Assembly: GCA_937928555.1 (NCBI GenBank)
Contig: CALFWR010000119.1
Span: 1-33,412 of the forward strand
DNA: 33,412 bases
Reading direction: 5' to 3'
Source: an uncultured Pirellulaceae bacterium
Lineage (GTDB): Bacteria > Planctomycetota > Planctomycetia > Pirellulales > Pirellulaceae
The position numbers and the translations under genes are program-made. The notes under the pieces were generated by a model. The model worked only from the letters and a program-made list of their open reading frames with translations. It did no database searches and was not told the DNA's origin. Shown here one piece after another: positions 25,501 through 33,338 of the stretch. The first letter of the stretch is position 1; every line of letters begins with the position of its first letter.

Positions 25501-25869
25501 CAGCGACTTGCGCATGCAAGCATCAACCGGCCCACGGGCATGCGAACACGCGACGCGAAACTGAATCCGGATTTCGTCACTCTGCGGATCGACTGCGATC
25601 GCGACCTCGGATCGGCGTGGACGATTCGCGTTGACCAGAACGGACAGCTTCAGGAAAGCTGCGATACGATGATGGGTTGGAACCCAAAGATCTTTGCGGC
25701 TCATCATGCGGGCGAAGATTCCTGGTCGGTCGAAATCGCAATTCCGCTTGACGAACTCTGCGGACGCGAAAGCCTCAACCCCAACGGCCCGTGGTTGGTC
25801 GGTGCAGAAAGATCACTTTCGCCCCCGGGCCCGCAGTCTGCCGGCCCCCACGTTCTCAGCTTTCGATAG
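22591..25869 (+). CDS. Secreted YCF48-type repeat protein with CBM9-like C-terminus
   Basis: 1092 aa with a signal peptide (MRLLLLSLWIGLLSSQTAGA); the start is ATG 22591, or 22603 four codons later. Residues ~30-390 are YCF48/BNR-like propeller blades, seen as recurring GWAVG and TTDGGTTW-like motifs: TGWAVGSHGTLLRTTDGGTT, GWAVGGYELPG, EGWAVGAAGVVVRTIDGG, HGWAVGDYGVIFATRDGG. Residues ~395-620 form an alpha/beta domain without recognised motif. A helical stretch follows (IECLELLAQIFPNHSLAPLA, TPR-like), and the last ~180 residues (LLDGLANEKIWNE, NVGFAWDKEHFYILVQC, WSVEIAIPLDELCG) resemble a family-9 carbohydrate-binding fold. Ycf48 repeats in other bacteria stabilise extracellular or photosystem partners; the role here is unknown. 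Confidence 0.85.
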   Translation: MDGSMRLLLLSLWIGLLSSQTAGADELTHESQPDWWQNDASLQDVWFADANTGWAVGSHGTLLRTTDGGTTWQRGDIGTQTAGADRPSVPLSEKISRTNQHEWIDRPQAQNQEVSFSTRFESVFFTDPKRGWAVGGYELPGLSHSRAVVATTRDGGQTWRELPNQLAPYLKAFAFPNPNNNQSGWAVGHADPATGSSVYFSTSGGSVWSSQQTKPMPGLKRAVAAGNGFIVIDQNGNLGSVAINRFEYAVVSTRYAPVINDVIMTDAGEGWAVGAAGVVVRTIDGGKIWAPVTNLKDNPAIGFCNFRAICQNESDLWIGGTAGRFLYRVDRVSGNAQAVELPANASINRIRFADAKHGWAVGDYGVIFATRDGGATWKLQRRGAGSAASSVEAVIFTAANQEMPLEFLARQCIEKGKRIAVRVFVRPQDHVDIDAMRCACERIGIRSVEPIYVAQDRPDKQQFLIGSMVQQIRHLRPAIVAVAGDDLSPVVAHAVEQAASQSAFAPQLGLGLSPWQTRWQIELVGSPNRGIGADKFLPQVGVHLSDLVLLSRLMLGRSAAVLSTWNAMNFSIDYGQTVRRTLAREDPFTKVDSARGFTASIAARNLHQIRSIVQKRNTIDQLTKLLEQSPNQSVAFDSELRRFSYSLTGDTGSQSAGGLWLYQLSDRLLANGHPQQAIECLELLAQIFPNHSLAPLANTRLARHFSSGEWAKVAQGYPREMLKKAGVQRIGILSEDDSVVQQASLGDGKNEYRWTKPDLNQQLDAAAESLPPFLPDDAAKPDPATMDLTVDVSPEALQESVKGIESIDRLLKGEDPINEPSPVNVAAVRKERFLKAAEYFSRIGQLNPGLVKRSDYRFLQAHIVRQLSAGQPVATGSNPAHYFELTVKNGDAKNPFVLAAATEARLATDSLATGQQLFASRAAERPLLDGLANEKIWNETSPATNGLQISEKGNVGFAWDKEHFYILVQCQRLAHASINRPTGMRTRDAKLNPDFVTLRIDCDRDLGSAWTIRVDQNGQLQESCDTMMGWNPKIFAAHHAGEDSWSVEIAIPLDELCGRESLNPNGPWLVGAERSLSPPGPQSAGPHVLSFR

Positions 25870-25880
25870 ACGCAACGGGC

Positions 25881-25905
25881 ACCGGCAGGCAGAAAGCTTG
25901 CCGGT
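25881..25905 (+). terminator. Weak hairpin after the YCF48-type gene
   Basis: ACCGGCA (25881-25887) pairs with TGCCGGT (25899-25905), with 11 bases between. There is no real T-run after the stem, so termination would be weak or factor-dependent. Confidence 0.3.
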
Positions 25906-26046
25906 TATCGGGCTTACAGGGTCGTACCGTGGGCACTTTTCCGATCGGACTTGATCGCCACCACGCCGTCTGTCGAACTAGAATTGAGGGGTGGGAAGTG
26001 CGATCGCGGGATTCGCAGCCCGCGGATGATCTTTTCCGGTGTCGAC

Positions 26047-27705
26047 ATGAATCTGCCAACTGAATCCAATTCGCAAGGCAGCGATTCCGAATCGGATCAT
26101 GACTTTTTGCCGCCGACGTCCCTGCCAACGATCGCACCACAAAAGAAACGCCAGCCACTGCAAACGCCGGAACCGGGCGGCGATCGATTGGCCTTTGACA
26201 TCGAAACCGGTGACGACGGACGACTGACGGTTTCAGAAAAAGTCCAACGCAAACGCGGCGAGCTGTCTTCTTTCTTCATCAGCACCTTTTTCCACACCAC
26301 ATTGTTTATCGTGCTGGCGCTTTGGATATCGCCACCCGAAACCGCAGACCCGACCATTGGCCTGGTAGCCGAGTTTTCGATTCCCGAAGACGAACTGCAG
26401 CCAGCGATCGAAACCTCGCCGGTTCAATTCAACACCGAAGCGGTTGCCGAATCGCCGGTAGAGAACACTAGCGACGCCACCCATGACGCGCCCGAGGAGA
26501 TGGCCGCGGCAGAGATTCCGACTCTGGTTGATTCGATCGAAGAGCAACCATCAGTCGATACCGTGCCGACCACCGAAGCGCCTGCTCCACGGCGGGCGTT
26601 CGCGCCTGGCGGTGGGCTTCAGGGCCGCGACGCCGAATCACGAGCAAGGTTGGCTGCGAGATTCGGTGGCTCTCCCGGTTCCGAACAGGCTGTCGAAAAT
26701 GGGCTTCGCTGGATCATCAACCATCAATGCTCCGATGGCGCATGGCGATTCCGGCATCACAAAAGTGACTGTGATGGACGCTGCGGCAACCAGGGCAAAC
26801 AGGACGCAGCCACCGCAGCGACGGGCCTTGCCTTGATGTCGCTATTGGGCGCCGGCTACACTCACGAAAAAGGGCCCTACCAGGGCGAAATCCTTCGGGG
26901 CCTGGAATATCTCAACAACAACATTCGCTATCTCCGTTACGGCGGCAGCTTGGTAAGCGGCCGCAAACAATTGTACGGGCACGCGATCGCCACCACCGCG
27001 CTGGCCGAAGCGATGGCCATGACCGGCGACGAGCGATACCGCAAAGCCGTGACCGAAGCACATCGCTACATTATCAACACTCAAAATCCAAAAAACGGTG
27101 GCTGGAAATACGAAGCCCAAAAAGCTGGCGACATGTCGGTCACCGGCTGGATCGTGATGGCTTTGAAAGCATGCGACAATGCGGGCGTGGCCACCGAAGC
27201 CAAAGACCTCAAGCTTGCTCGCGGATTTGTGGAATCACTGGCTTGGGACAACGGAGTCCGGTTTGGCTATCAGATTCGGGGCAACGGCGAAATCGAACAC
27301 GCGGACCAATCGCGCAAGCCTGCTTTGACTGCCGTTGGACACCTGATGCGGATGTATCTTCACTCTCTTGGCGACAAATCATCGCTTCAGGCAGGGTGCA
27401 AGCTGATTGCAGCGGTCGAACCCTCAGACTCAGATGTCTACTTCAACTACTACGGCTCTCTTGTATTGCATCACGCAAAATCGGCCCAGTGGGAGCAGTG
27501 GAATCCGGCCGTCCGCGACATGCTAATCCGCACCCAGGCCACACGGGGCCACGAAGCGGGAAGCTGGCACTTTGATGACACCCACGGCGCCGTTGGTGGG
27601 AGGCTATACACCACAGCCATGGCCGTCATGACCCTCGAAGTCTATTATCGCTTCATGCCGCTATACGAATTCGACGTCGGCTCCGATACGGAAGATTCCG
27701 AATAG
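26047..27705 (+). CDS. Membrane-anchored alpha/alpha-toroid (prenyltransferase/squalene-oxidase repeat) protein
   Basis: 552 aa from ATG 26047. The frame is open to a TTG at 25951 and has another ATG at 26026; 26047 is chosen because the earlier part has no protein-like character, but this is uncertain. Residues 1-75 are hydrophilic, residues 76-94 (FFISTFFHTTLFIVLALWI) are a single membrane helix, and residues ~100-200 are an acidic, Pro- and Ala-rich linker. From ~215 on, repeated helix pairs carry the QW-like motif: NGLRWIINHQCSDGAWRF, GLEYLNNNIRY, AHRYIINTQNPKNGGWKY, SVTGWIVMALKACDNAG, AVGHLMRMYL and YTTAMAVMTLEVYYR. This is the squalene-hopene cyclase/prenyltransferase fold without the DXDD acid motif, so probably not a cyclase. 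Similar anchored toroids are frequent in planctomycetes and their function is unknown. Confidence 0.85.
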   Translation: MNLPTESNSQGSDSESDHDFLPPTSLPTIAPQKKRQPLQTPEPGGDRLAFDIETGDDGRLTVSEKVQRKRGELSSFFISTFFHTTLFIVLALWISPPETADPTIGLVAEFSIPEDELQPAIETSPVQFNTEAVAESPVENTSDATHDAPEEMAAAEIPTLVDSIEEQPSVDTVPTTEAPAPRRAFAPGGGLQGRDAESRARLAARFGGSPGSEQAVENGLRWIINHQCSDGAWRFRHHKSDCDGRCGNQGKQDAATAATGLALMSLLGAGYTHEKGPYQGEILRGLEYLNNNIRYLRYGGSLVSGRKQLYGHAIATTALAEAMAMTGDERYRKAVTEAHRYIINTQNPKNGGWKYEAQKAGDMSVTGWIVMALKACDNAGVATEAKDLKLARGFVESLAWDNGVRFGYQIRGNGEIEHADQSRKPALTAVGHLMRMYLHSLGDKSSLQAGCKLIAAVEPSDSDVYFNYYGSLVLHHAKSAQWEQWNPAVRDMLIRTQATRGHEAGSWHFDDTHGAVGGRLYTTAMAVMTLEVYYRFMPLYEFDVGSDTEDSE

Positions 27706-27730
27706 TCAGGGCAGATTTCGAATAGTCAGG
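27694..27730. repeat. 20-bp direct repeat spanning the toroid gene stop codon
   Basis: Two copies with period 20 share CGAATAGTCAGG (27699-27710 and 27719-27730). The first includes the TAG stop codon, so the duplication could have arisen by slippage at the gene end. Confidence 0.7.
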
Positions 27731-27772
27731 TCGTTTGAAACAGTCGGAAAAAAGCGCCAGCAACCTCCTGCC

Positions 27773-27828
27773 CAAAACTGGTTGCCTCCACAGCGTTGGT
27801 TGCAATACTTCCACCAACACCAGTTTTG
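27773..27828 (+). promoter_or_regulatory. Nested inverted repeat in the leader of the HisA-like gene
   Basis: CAAAACTGGT (27773-27782) pairs with ACCAGTTTTG (27819-27828), and inside it GTTGGT (27795-27800) pairs with ACCAAC (27813-27818). The transcript could fold into a bulged hairpin about 57 bases before the start codon. There is no T-run, so an attenuator is not shown; a regulatory leader is inference. Confidence 0.35.
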
Positions 27829-27885
27829 CCCAGTATTGCCCTTCCCAACACGATTGCCACCGCACCCAGCCAAGGTAGAGCCACC

Positions 27886-28716
27886 ATGCTTCGCTATGTG
27901 AGTCCCATTGTTCCCGTTTTGGACCTGATGATCGGCCAGGTCGTGTGGGCCAAAGGGGGCGATCGCGGCTGCTACGTTCCGGTCCACAGCCAACTCACTC
28001 CCAGCGCGGACCCTCTTGACGTTGCCAAAGCGATCTACAACCAGACTGGTTGCGATTGTCTGTACCTTGCCAACATCGACAGCTTTGCGGGCGGGACTCC
28101 GATCTCTGATGTCTACACCGAACTCACCGACGCCGGATTTTCGCTTTGGATTGACGCCGACTGGATGAATTCACTTTCCTCCGACGAACGCGTTGACCAG
28201 ATCCTTTCGCTGGCACAACATCCCGGAATCCGGTTGGTGTTTTCCACCGAAACGCTCAGTTCATGGGACGAGTTTTCCGTGATCGAAGGCCTGGTCAAAA
28301 GTGGACTCAAGCCCATCTTCAGCCTTGATCTTCAGGATGGCAAAGTCATCGCCAAAACCGAAGAACTTGCCGGCGCGACGCCGCTGGAAATGGTGACACG
28401 TGCCTGGCAAGTCGGAGTGCGGGACTTGATCGTTCTGGATTTGCGAAACGTGGGCACCGGCGGTGGCGGCACCACCGAAGAATTGGTCCGCGAAATCATT
28501 CATGAACTTCCCGATGCGCGAATCGTCTCAGGCGGTGGCATCCGCGATCGCGAGGACGCCCAAAAGCTGCTCACCGCTGGCTGTCAAAATGTGCTTGCGG
28601 CATCTGCGATTCACGACTGTCGCTTCACGCCTGACGACGTCGCCAATCTGGTTCCGTTCCGTCCTTGCTCGGCGACTTCGACGGCGTTTCGCTCCAAGGA
28701 AAACGCCAACGCCTAG
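27886..28716 (+). CDS. HisA/HisF-related TIM-barrel protein
   Basis: 276 aa from ATG 27886, preceded by AAGGTAGAG; the 27796 start only translates the leader hairpin. The HisA pattern is clear: PVLDLMIGQVV (Asp13), FSLDLQDGKV (Asp148) and the phosphate-binding IVSGGGIRDREDAQKLL, then AASAIHD. HisA isomerises ProFAR in histidine synthesis. The segment KGGDRGCYVPVHSQLTPSAD differs from ordinary HisA and resembles HisA-like proteins found with tetrahydromethanopterin genes in planctomycetes and methylotrophs, so a role there is possible. No his genes are nearby. The stop codon is TAG at 28714-28716, which lies inside the terminal inverted repeat of the adjacent insertion sequence, so the last residues (about 258-276) may be altered. 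Confidence 0.8.
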   Translation: MLRYVSPIVPVLDLMIGQVVWAKGGDRGCYVPVHSQLTPSADPLDVAKAIYNQTGCDCLYLANIDSFAGGTPISDVYTELTDAGFSLWIDADWMNSLSSDERVDQILSLAQHPGIRLVFSTETLSSWDEFSVIEGLVKSGLKPIFSLDLQDGKVIAKTEELAGATPLEMVTRAWQVGVRDLIVLDLRNVGTGGGGTTEELVREIIHELPDARIVSGGGIRDREDAQKLLTAGCQNVLAASAIHDCRFTPDDVANLVPFRPCSATSTAFRSKENANA

Positions 28717-30585
28717 TCCTTAAACAAGTGATCCGCGAGACGTTTTTGTCGCTCGGATTCGCGCGCATGCCGAGCGGTCCGGCTATGCCCAGAGTTCAGA
28801 TTCGAATTACATGTTTCTCAAGTTTGACTGGTTTCTCTTTTGGCGTTTCTTTGCAGTTCGCTCTACTCCGTTGGTTGAGCTCTTTCGGCGATCCGTTTCG
28901 GGATTCGCCAGGCCGCGTTGCTACAGGTTGAGCACACGTGACAAACGAAAGAACGCCGGAAGAAACTCATTCCAGCTCAGCACTCGCAAGATCCGTCGAC
29001 GAGATTTTCTCACGACTTGAACTGGAATCCGAATCAAGCCGTTGACAAATGTCTTGAACTCCATTCGCAGAATCGTTTCACGTTCCAACTGGTGTTGTTG
29101 CTTCCAACGCCCAACGGCAGGTATCTGCAAAGCAGCCCGCGCCTTGAGCGTCCAGGCAAGGGAAGTCATCAGCATGTAAGCCCAGTTGCTCGTCAGGTTG
29201 TCCACTGGAGCATGCAACGCACGCTGGGCCGCCAACTGAGCGATCAGGTTTTCCTGGTTGCAGCGATCATTGCAACCGAACACGATTCGAGCCGCCGATC
29301 TCTGGCGATCATTGGTAATGTAAAACAAGTATCGAATCTCATCGAACAAACGCTCCTCGCCTTTTTCCTTGCTGATGTTTTTGCGAACCACCACCATGCG
29401 GTACGCTTTCTCGCAACGAGCCGGCTGATAGTCAAACTCGGCCACCTGTTCGCCCTGAAGTTTCAGATTCACAAAGCCACGCTCTTTGACGATCTGTTCT
29501 TTAATGTTCAGCGGCTTGGACCGAGCGGCACCTTTGCGCTTGTAGGGCGCGGGGCGCTGAAGCTCTTGCCACGATGATTCGTCGAGGTTTTCGGCTGTTT
29601 CGACCAGGTTGGCAGCCGCCATGTAGCCGAACTGGAACTTCACACCGTCGCCATCCCAGCCGTCGAGATGTTCCGTTTGCGAGAACGCCGTGTCGCCTCG
29701 CATACGGATCTTTCTAAAACCTCCTCGACGACAAACTTCAATCGCCTGGTCGAGATAGCCAGCGGCTCCTTCTTCGCTGGGCCGATTGCCGCTACGGTTG
29801 AACAGTCGCAGCACTTCGCCCGTATTGGCCAGGCTCACCAGCAGCGGGTGATAGCCCCAAACGCCTTTGTATGAAATGTCCATTCCCAACTTGGTCTGGC
29901 CAGTTGTTCCAACGAGTGTGCCGTCAACGTCGATCGTCGCTTCGTTAAAGAAGGATTCGTCTTGCGATTTCCAGGCGTTGATTCGAGCGTCGTCGATCGC
30001 GCGGTGAAGGTCATCGATGTCCTCGGCTCCGAATCGGCGGCAGAAGTCTCCTGCGGTGGTCGGATCGGGGATCGCATCGGCCGGCCCCAAGGGCGTTGAG
30101 GAAGTTCTCGTCATTGCGTCGCTGTTCGATGTCTTCTAGGCAGGTGCCTCCGCAGAGCGCGTTGATGGCGAAGTTCATCACGTGATCGGATTCATGGTAG
30201 GGAAGGTGAACTTTGAGCAGGTCGAGCCGTCGATCAATGGCTTCGCTGAGCCCAAGTTTCTGAGCCAAGCCAACCATCAGAGGGATTCCGCCATGAACGG
30301 TTGCTTGCGTTTTGTCGCTCAGTTCATACTTCAGGCCGCTTTGGGCAAGTTCCGGCCCGGCTCCGGCAGCCGCTTTGCGATACTTGGTGCTGTTGGCTTT
30401 TTTCAACCGAGCAAGTATTGGACGCTTGCGTTTGCTGAGCTTTTTTGAGATGTTTTTCTTCACCCGAAACCCTCCGTGTTAGGTCGTCAAGAATTCATAC
30501 AAACTCTTAAACGCCCAATGATTCACGGAGGTTTCGGGGTTTTTATCGCAAAACAGAATCCAACATCGCTTGCTTAAGGACTAGG
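28712..30585 (-). mobile_element. IS1380-family insertion sequence, 1874 bp
   Basis: The terminal inverted repeats are CCTAGTCCTTAAACAAGTGA on the left (from 28712) and, read on the minus strand, CCTAGTCCTTAAGCAAGCGA on the right (ending 30585). They start with CCTAG as in other IS1380 members such as ISEcp1. One transposase frame is carried, broken by a frameshift. About 200 bp without a gene lie between the left end and the transposase stop. No duplication flanks the ends (left CAACG, right GATAG). Confidence 0.9.
28921..30463 (-). pseudogene. IS1380-family transposase, single-base frameshift
   Basis: Two overlapping frames. The N-terminal 150 aa start with GTG 30463 behind GGAGGG and read LARLKKANSTKYR, then GIPLMVGLAQKLGLSEAID and EDIEQRRNDENFLNALGA. 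The frame of 28921-30114 continues with DAIPDPTTAGDFCRRFGAED, the region directly following in intact IS1380 transposases, then the DDE residues in TIDVDGTLVGTT and RMRGDTAFS, and ends with FRLSRVLNL. Removing one base in GGGGCCGGCC near 30080-30090 would restore a single frame of ~510 aa. This is a real inactivating mutation or a sequencing error; IS1380 members are not known for programmed frameshifting, and no slippery heptamer is evident. Confidence 0.85.
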
Positions 30586-30611
30586 GATAGAGTTTTGCCA
30601 ACGAGGTATTT

Positions 30612-32510
30612 ATGTGGTCAGACAATGAAACGGCGATAGACTTTCTCGGTTTCCAATATCTCGTCGATGGAATCACTTCGATCATTCGCAACGAACGATT
30701 GTTGCCTGCAACTGTCGGGGTTTTTGGTGATTGGGGAAGCGGAAAATCCAGTTTGTTGGAAATGGCCGCGAAAGAAGTCGTGGAAAAAGACGAAGACGTC
30801 TTGCTGGTGAGCTTCAATGGCTGGGGGTTTGAAGGGGTCGAGGATGCAAAGTCCGCATTGATTGGCACTATTCTCGACGAGGTTGGGAATTCAAGAACGT
30901 TGGAAGGGAAAGCAGTAGTCATCTTCCAAAAACTTGTTTCGAGAGTCAACTGGTTTCGAGTCGCTGCGACAACTGCTAAGTATGGAGTTGCGTATGCCTT
31001 AGCTGGACCAGTTGGTGTGGGGATGGTTGCAGGAGGCGATACGCTGAAGCAAGCAGCTGGAAAGGCTGCTGGGGCAAACGATGTCGACGCCGTCTCAGAG
31101 TTCATCAAGCCTGATTCAGGAAGCGAAGTTCGACAAGCTGTTAGAGAGTTTCGAAAAGACTTTGCAGAACTGCTTGAGGCCACAAATATCAAAACTCTCG
31201 TTGTCGTTATCGATGACCTCGACAGGTGTCTGCCAGATACGGTTATCGAAACTCTTGAGGCTATCAAGCTGTTTCTCTTTGCACCAAAGACTGTCTTTCT
31301 ACTTGGTGCTGATGAACGGCTCGTCAAATATGCCGTTCGCAACCGATTTCCAGATCTGCCCGGTGACAACGTTGAAGTCGGACGAGACTACCTTGAAAAG
31401 TTGATACAGTTCCCTGTTCGCATTCCATCTCTGGATGCACATGAAATGGAAACCTACATCAACCTACTTTTCACGCAGCACGCCCCAGGATTGTTCCCCG
31501 GAGAATTCGAGAAGGCGCGGGAAGCCTCACTTCAAGTTGACTCCGAATCCCTGCTCGACGTTCGCTTAAATCTTGAAATCGCAAGAAAGACATTCAAAGA
31601 AGTGACACCCGAGTTAGAAGATAACCTCGGAATTGCTCAGCGTATTGCTCCTGTATTGGCCAAGGGGTTGAACGGCAATCCAAGGCAATGCAAACGATTC
31701 CTCAATATGCTCATGATGCGAAAGGGCATGGGGGACTCGAAGAAACTTCAGCTCAAGCTGGGAGTGCTGGCAAAACTGATGCTGCTCGAGTATTTCAAAC
31801 CAGAATGGTTTCGTGTTTTAGCGGAAGCCCAAGCAATCGAGAATGGTAAACCTAGATGTTTGTCATTGCTGGAAGCGGGGTCGGAGCCTTCTGAAGAAAC
31901 AGAAACTGACTCGGAGCAGAACAATGATGCCGACACAACGCTGGACGAATCATTTTCGGCGTGGCTGGCAGATGACTGGATGAAGGAATGGCTTTGTTCG
32001 TTGCCCGGATTGTCCAAAATAGACCTTCGCAGATACTTCCACTTCTCGAGAGATCGCCTCGGTGCATTGAGTTCGGCTGTTCAAAGAATGACCCCTGCGG
32101 CCCAAGAGGTGTTGGGAATGTTGCTGGACGCAAGCAAAGCACAACGAAAAATCGGATTGAAGAAATCGAAGTCCGATCTTTCGCCAGCCGATGCCGCAGC
32201 GATTTTTGAGTCTCTGACAATTCGTGCCAAGCAAGAAGAAGATTTAGGGGACGAAGATTCTGCGTTTGGCACATTGTTTGAGTTCATTGAGTCTCGACCA
32301 GAACTCACTCGTCAGTTGATTGCCTTTGTTGGAAATCTACCTACAAGTAGGATTCCGGTCGCGGCAACAGTCCGCATCGCAAGTATCTCCAAAGCCCCGA
32401 CGTATCAAACGGCTGGTTTGGATCTGCTCAAAAATTGGAGTGAGGTTACCGACAACCCACTGTTAGCAAAGTCGGCAGGCAAAAACATTTCCCGTGCGAC
32501 GAAAGGATAG
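30612..32510 (+). CDS. qatA: KAP-family P-loop ATPase, Qat defence protein QatA
   Basis: 632 aa from ATG 30612 with GAGGT upstream. The Walker A motif is GDWGSGKSS (res. 39-47), Walker B is TLVVVIDDLDRCLPD (res. ~195-209), and FNGWGFEG (res. ~68-75) is the KAP equivalent of the FNAW motif. A hydrophobic insertion near residues 114-150 (ATTAKYGVAYALAGPVGVGM) occupies the place of the membrane insertion of KAP NTPases. The C-terminal half is helical and acidic (EETETDSEQNNDAD). With a QatB-like gene two bases downstream this fits the anti-phage Qat system (QatA ATPase, QatB, QueC-like QatC, TatD-like QatD). Its gene lies 26 bp from the IS1380 end and its composition is visibly less GC-rich than the chromosomal genes to the left, consistent with horizontal transfer. 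Confidence 0.85.
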   Translation: MWSDNETAIDFLGFQYLVDGITSIIRNERLLPATVGVFGDWGSGKSSLLEMAAKEVVEKDEDVLLVSFNGWGFEGVEDAKSALIGTILDEVGNSRTLEGKAVVIFQKLVSRVNWFRVAATTAKYGVAYALAGPVGVGMVAGGDTLKQAAGKAAGANDVDAVSEFIKPDSGSEVRQAVREFRKDFAELLEATNIKTLVVVIDDLDRCLPDTVIETLEAIKLFLFAPKTVFLLGADERLVKYAVRNRFPDLPGDNVEVGRDYLEKLIQFPVRIPSLDAHEMETYINLLFTQHAPGLFPGEFEKAREASLQVDSESLLDVRLNLEIARKTFKEVTPELEDNLGIAQRIAPVLAKGLNGNPRQCKRFLNMLMMRKGMGDSKKLQLKLGVLAKLMLLEYFKPEWFRVLAEAQAIENGKPRCLSLLEAGSEPSEETETDSEQNNDADTTLDESFSAWLADDWMKEWLCSLPGLSKIDLRRYFHFSRDRLGALSSAVQRMTPAAQEVLGMLLDASKAQRKIGLKKSKSDLSPADAAAIFESLTIRAKQEEDLGDEDSAFGTLFEFIESRPELTRQLIAFVGNLPTSRIPVAATVRIASISKAPTYQTAGLDLLKNWSEVTDNPLLAKSAGKNISRATKG

Positions 32511-32512
32511 TC

Positions 32513-33301
32513 ATGGGCACATCAAGTTCACATTCAGGTCCAACCGGACCATCAAAGCTGTTGCCGGACTGGGCTCAGGATGACAACAACCAAAATGACA
32601 ATTCCAAGAAGGACGAAGACAAGCCGGTTGAATTGAGGAATTCACGTTCTTCAATGACGCGTTGGATCAACTCTGGGGGTTCTAGCGGTGGCCTTGGCGG
32701 ATCTGGAGGTGGTGGCGGCGTAGCTCGAAGTTATGTCAGCGGTCGAGGCGGTCCGAGGGGAGCGGCAACCTCAGCTGTTTCCGGCAGAAGGGCGACTGCC
32801 AGCTTGGGAAGTTTTCTTTCAACCGTTTCGAACAGGGGAGCACAGACCGCTGCCGAGATCTTTGGTGTTGCAAAGTACCTTGGCCAATCAGCAGAAACAC
32901 TGATAACCGCTTTGGCAAATACTCTTGCTCCAGAGGGTAACACGATTGAAGAGGTTGCGGCCCGTCGAGCAATAGACGATTCGCTCCTTCATTTGTACGA
33001 CAATCTGGAATTGAATGACGGCACCTTGGATGCAATTGAATCCATGGACGAGGCCATGATTCACGAAACGCTTCAAGTTTCTGTTGAGAGTTACATCTTT
33101 CATCGGTGGCTTCAAGACCTCGGTGATCGAATCGAAAAGAAAGCCGTTTCACCGAAAGAAGCGGTTCGACTTGAGCGAGAGATTCGCCAGTACGTCAGGG
33201 AAGCGGTCAAGACCGACTTTGGCGAGATCAATGTGTTGACCATTGACTGGAATTCCAGAGACACGCACCAAATGGTAAGCGTTCACGGGTCGGAGAACTG
33301 A
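32513..33301 (+). CDS. qatB: QatB-like defence protein
   Basis: 262 aa; ATG two bases after the qatA stop. It begins MGTSSSHSGPTGPSKLLPDW, close to the GTSSS-Gly-Pro-...-L(L/V)P-W start that I associate with QatB. A low-complexity Gly/Ser linker (res. ~54-70) follows, then a helical domain containing SLGSFLSTVSNRGAQTAAE, EEVAARRAIDDSLLHLYDNL and SVESYIFHRWLQDLGDRIEK. QatB's biochemical role is unknown; it is required for defence in the experimentally described system. Coupled spacing and the adjacent ATPase support the call. It is probably a cytoplasmic partner of QatA. Confidence 0.8.
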   Translation: MGTSSSHSGPTGPSKLLPDWAQDDNNQNDNSKKDEDKPVELRNSRSSMTRWINSGGSSGGLGGSGGGGGVARSYVSGRGGPRGAATSAVSGRRATASLGSFLSTVSNRGAQTAAEIFGVAKYLGQSAETLITALANTLAPEGNTIEEVAARRAIDDSLLHLYDNLELNDGTLDAIESMDEAMIHETLQVSVESYIFHRWLQDLGDRIEKKAVSPKEAVRLEREIRQYVREAVKTDFGEINVLTIDWNSRDTHQMVSVHGSEN

Positions 33302-33338
33302 ACTTTCGCTGATGTAGCAAATCTGGGATGGTTGCTTG

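Noticed and set aside
27773..27828. Known riboswitch or rho-independent terminator before the HisA-like gene
   Set aside because: No recognised aptamer consensus and no T-run after the stem; kept only as a candidate leader structure.
30076..30092. Programmed frameshift in the IS1380 transposase
   Set aside because: No A-rich slippery heptamer or following pseudoknot is visible, and IS1380 transposases are normally one frame.
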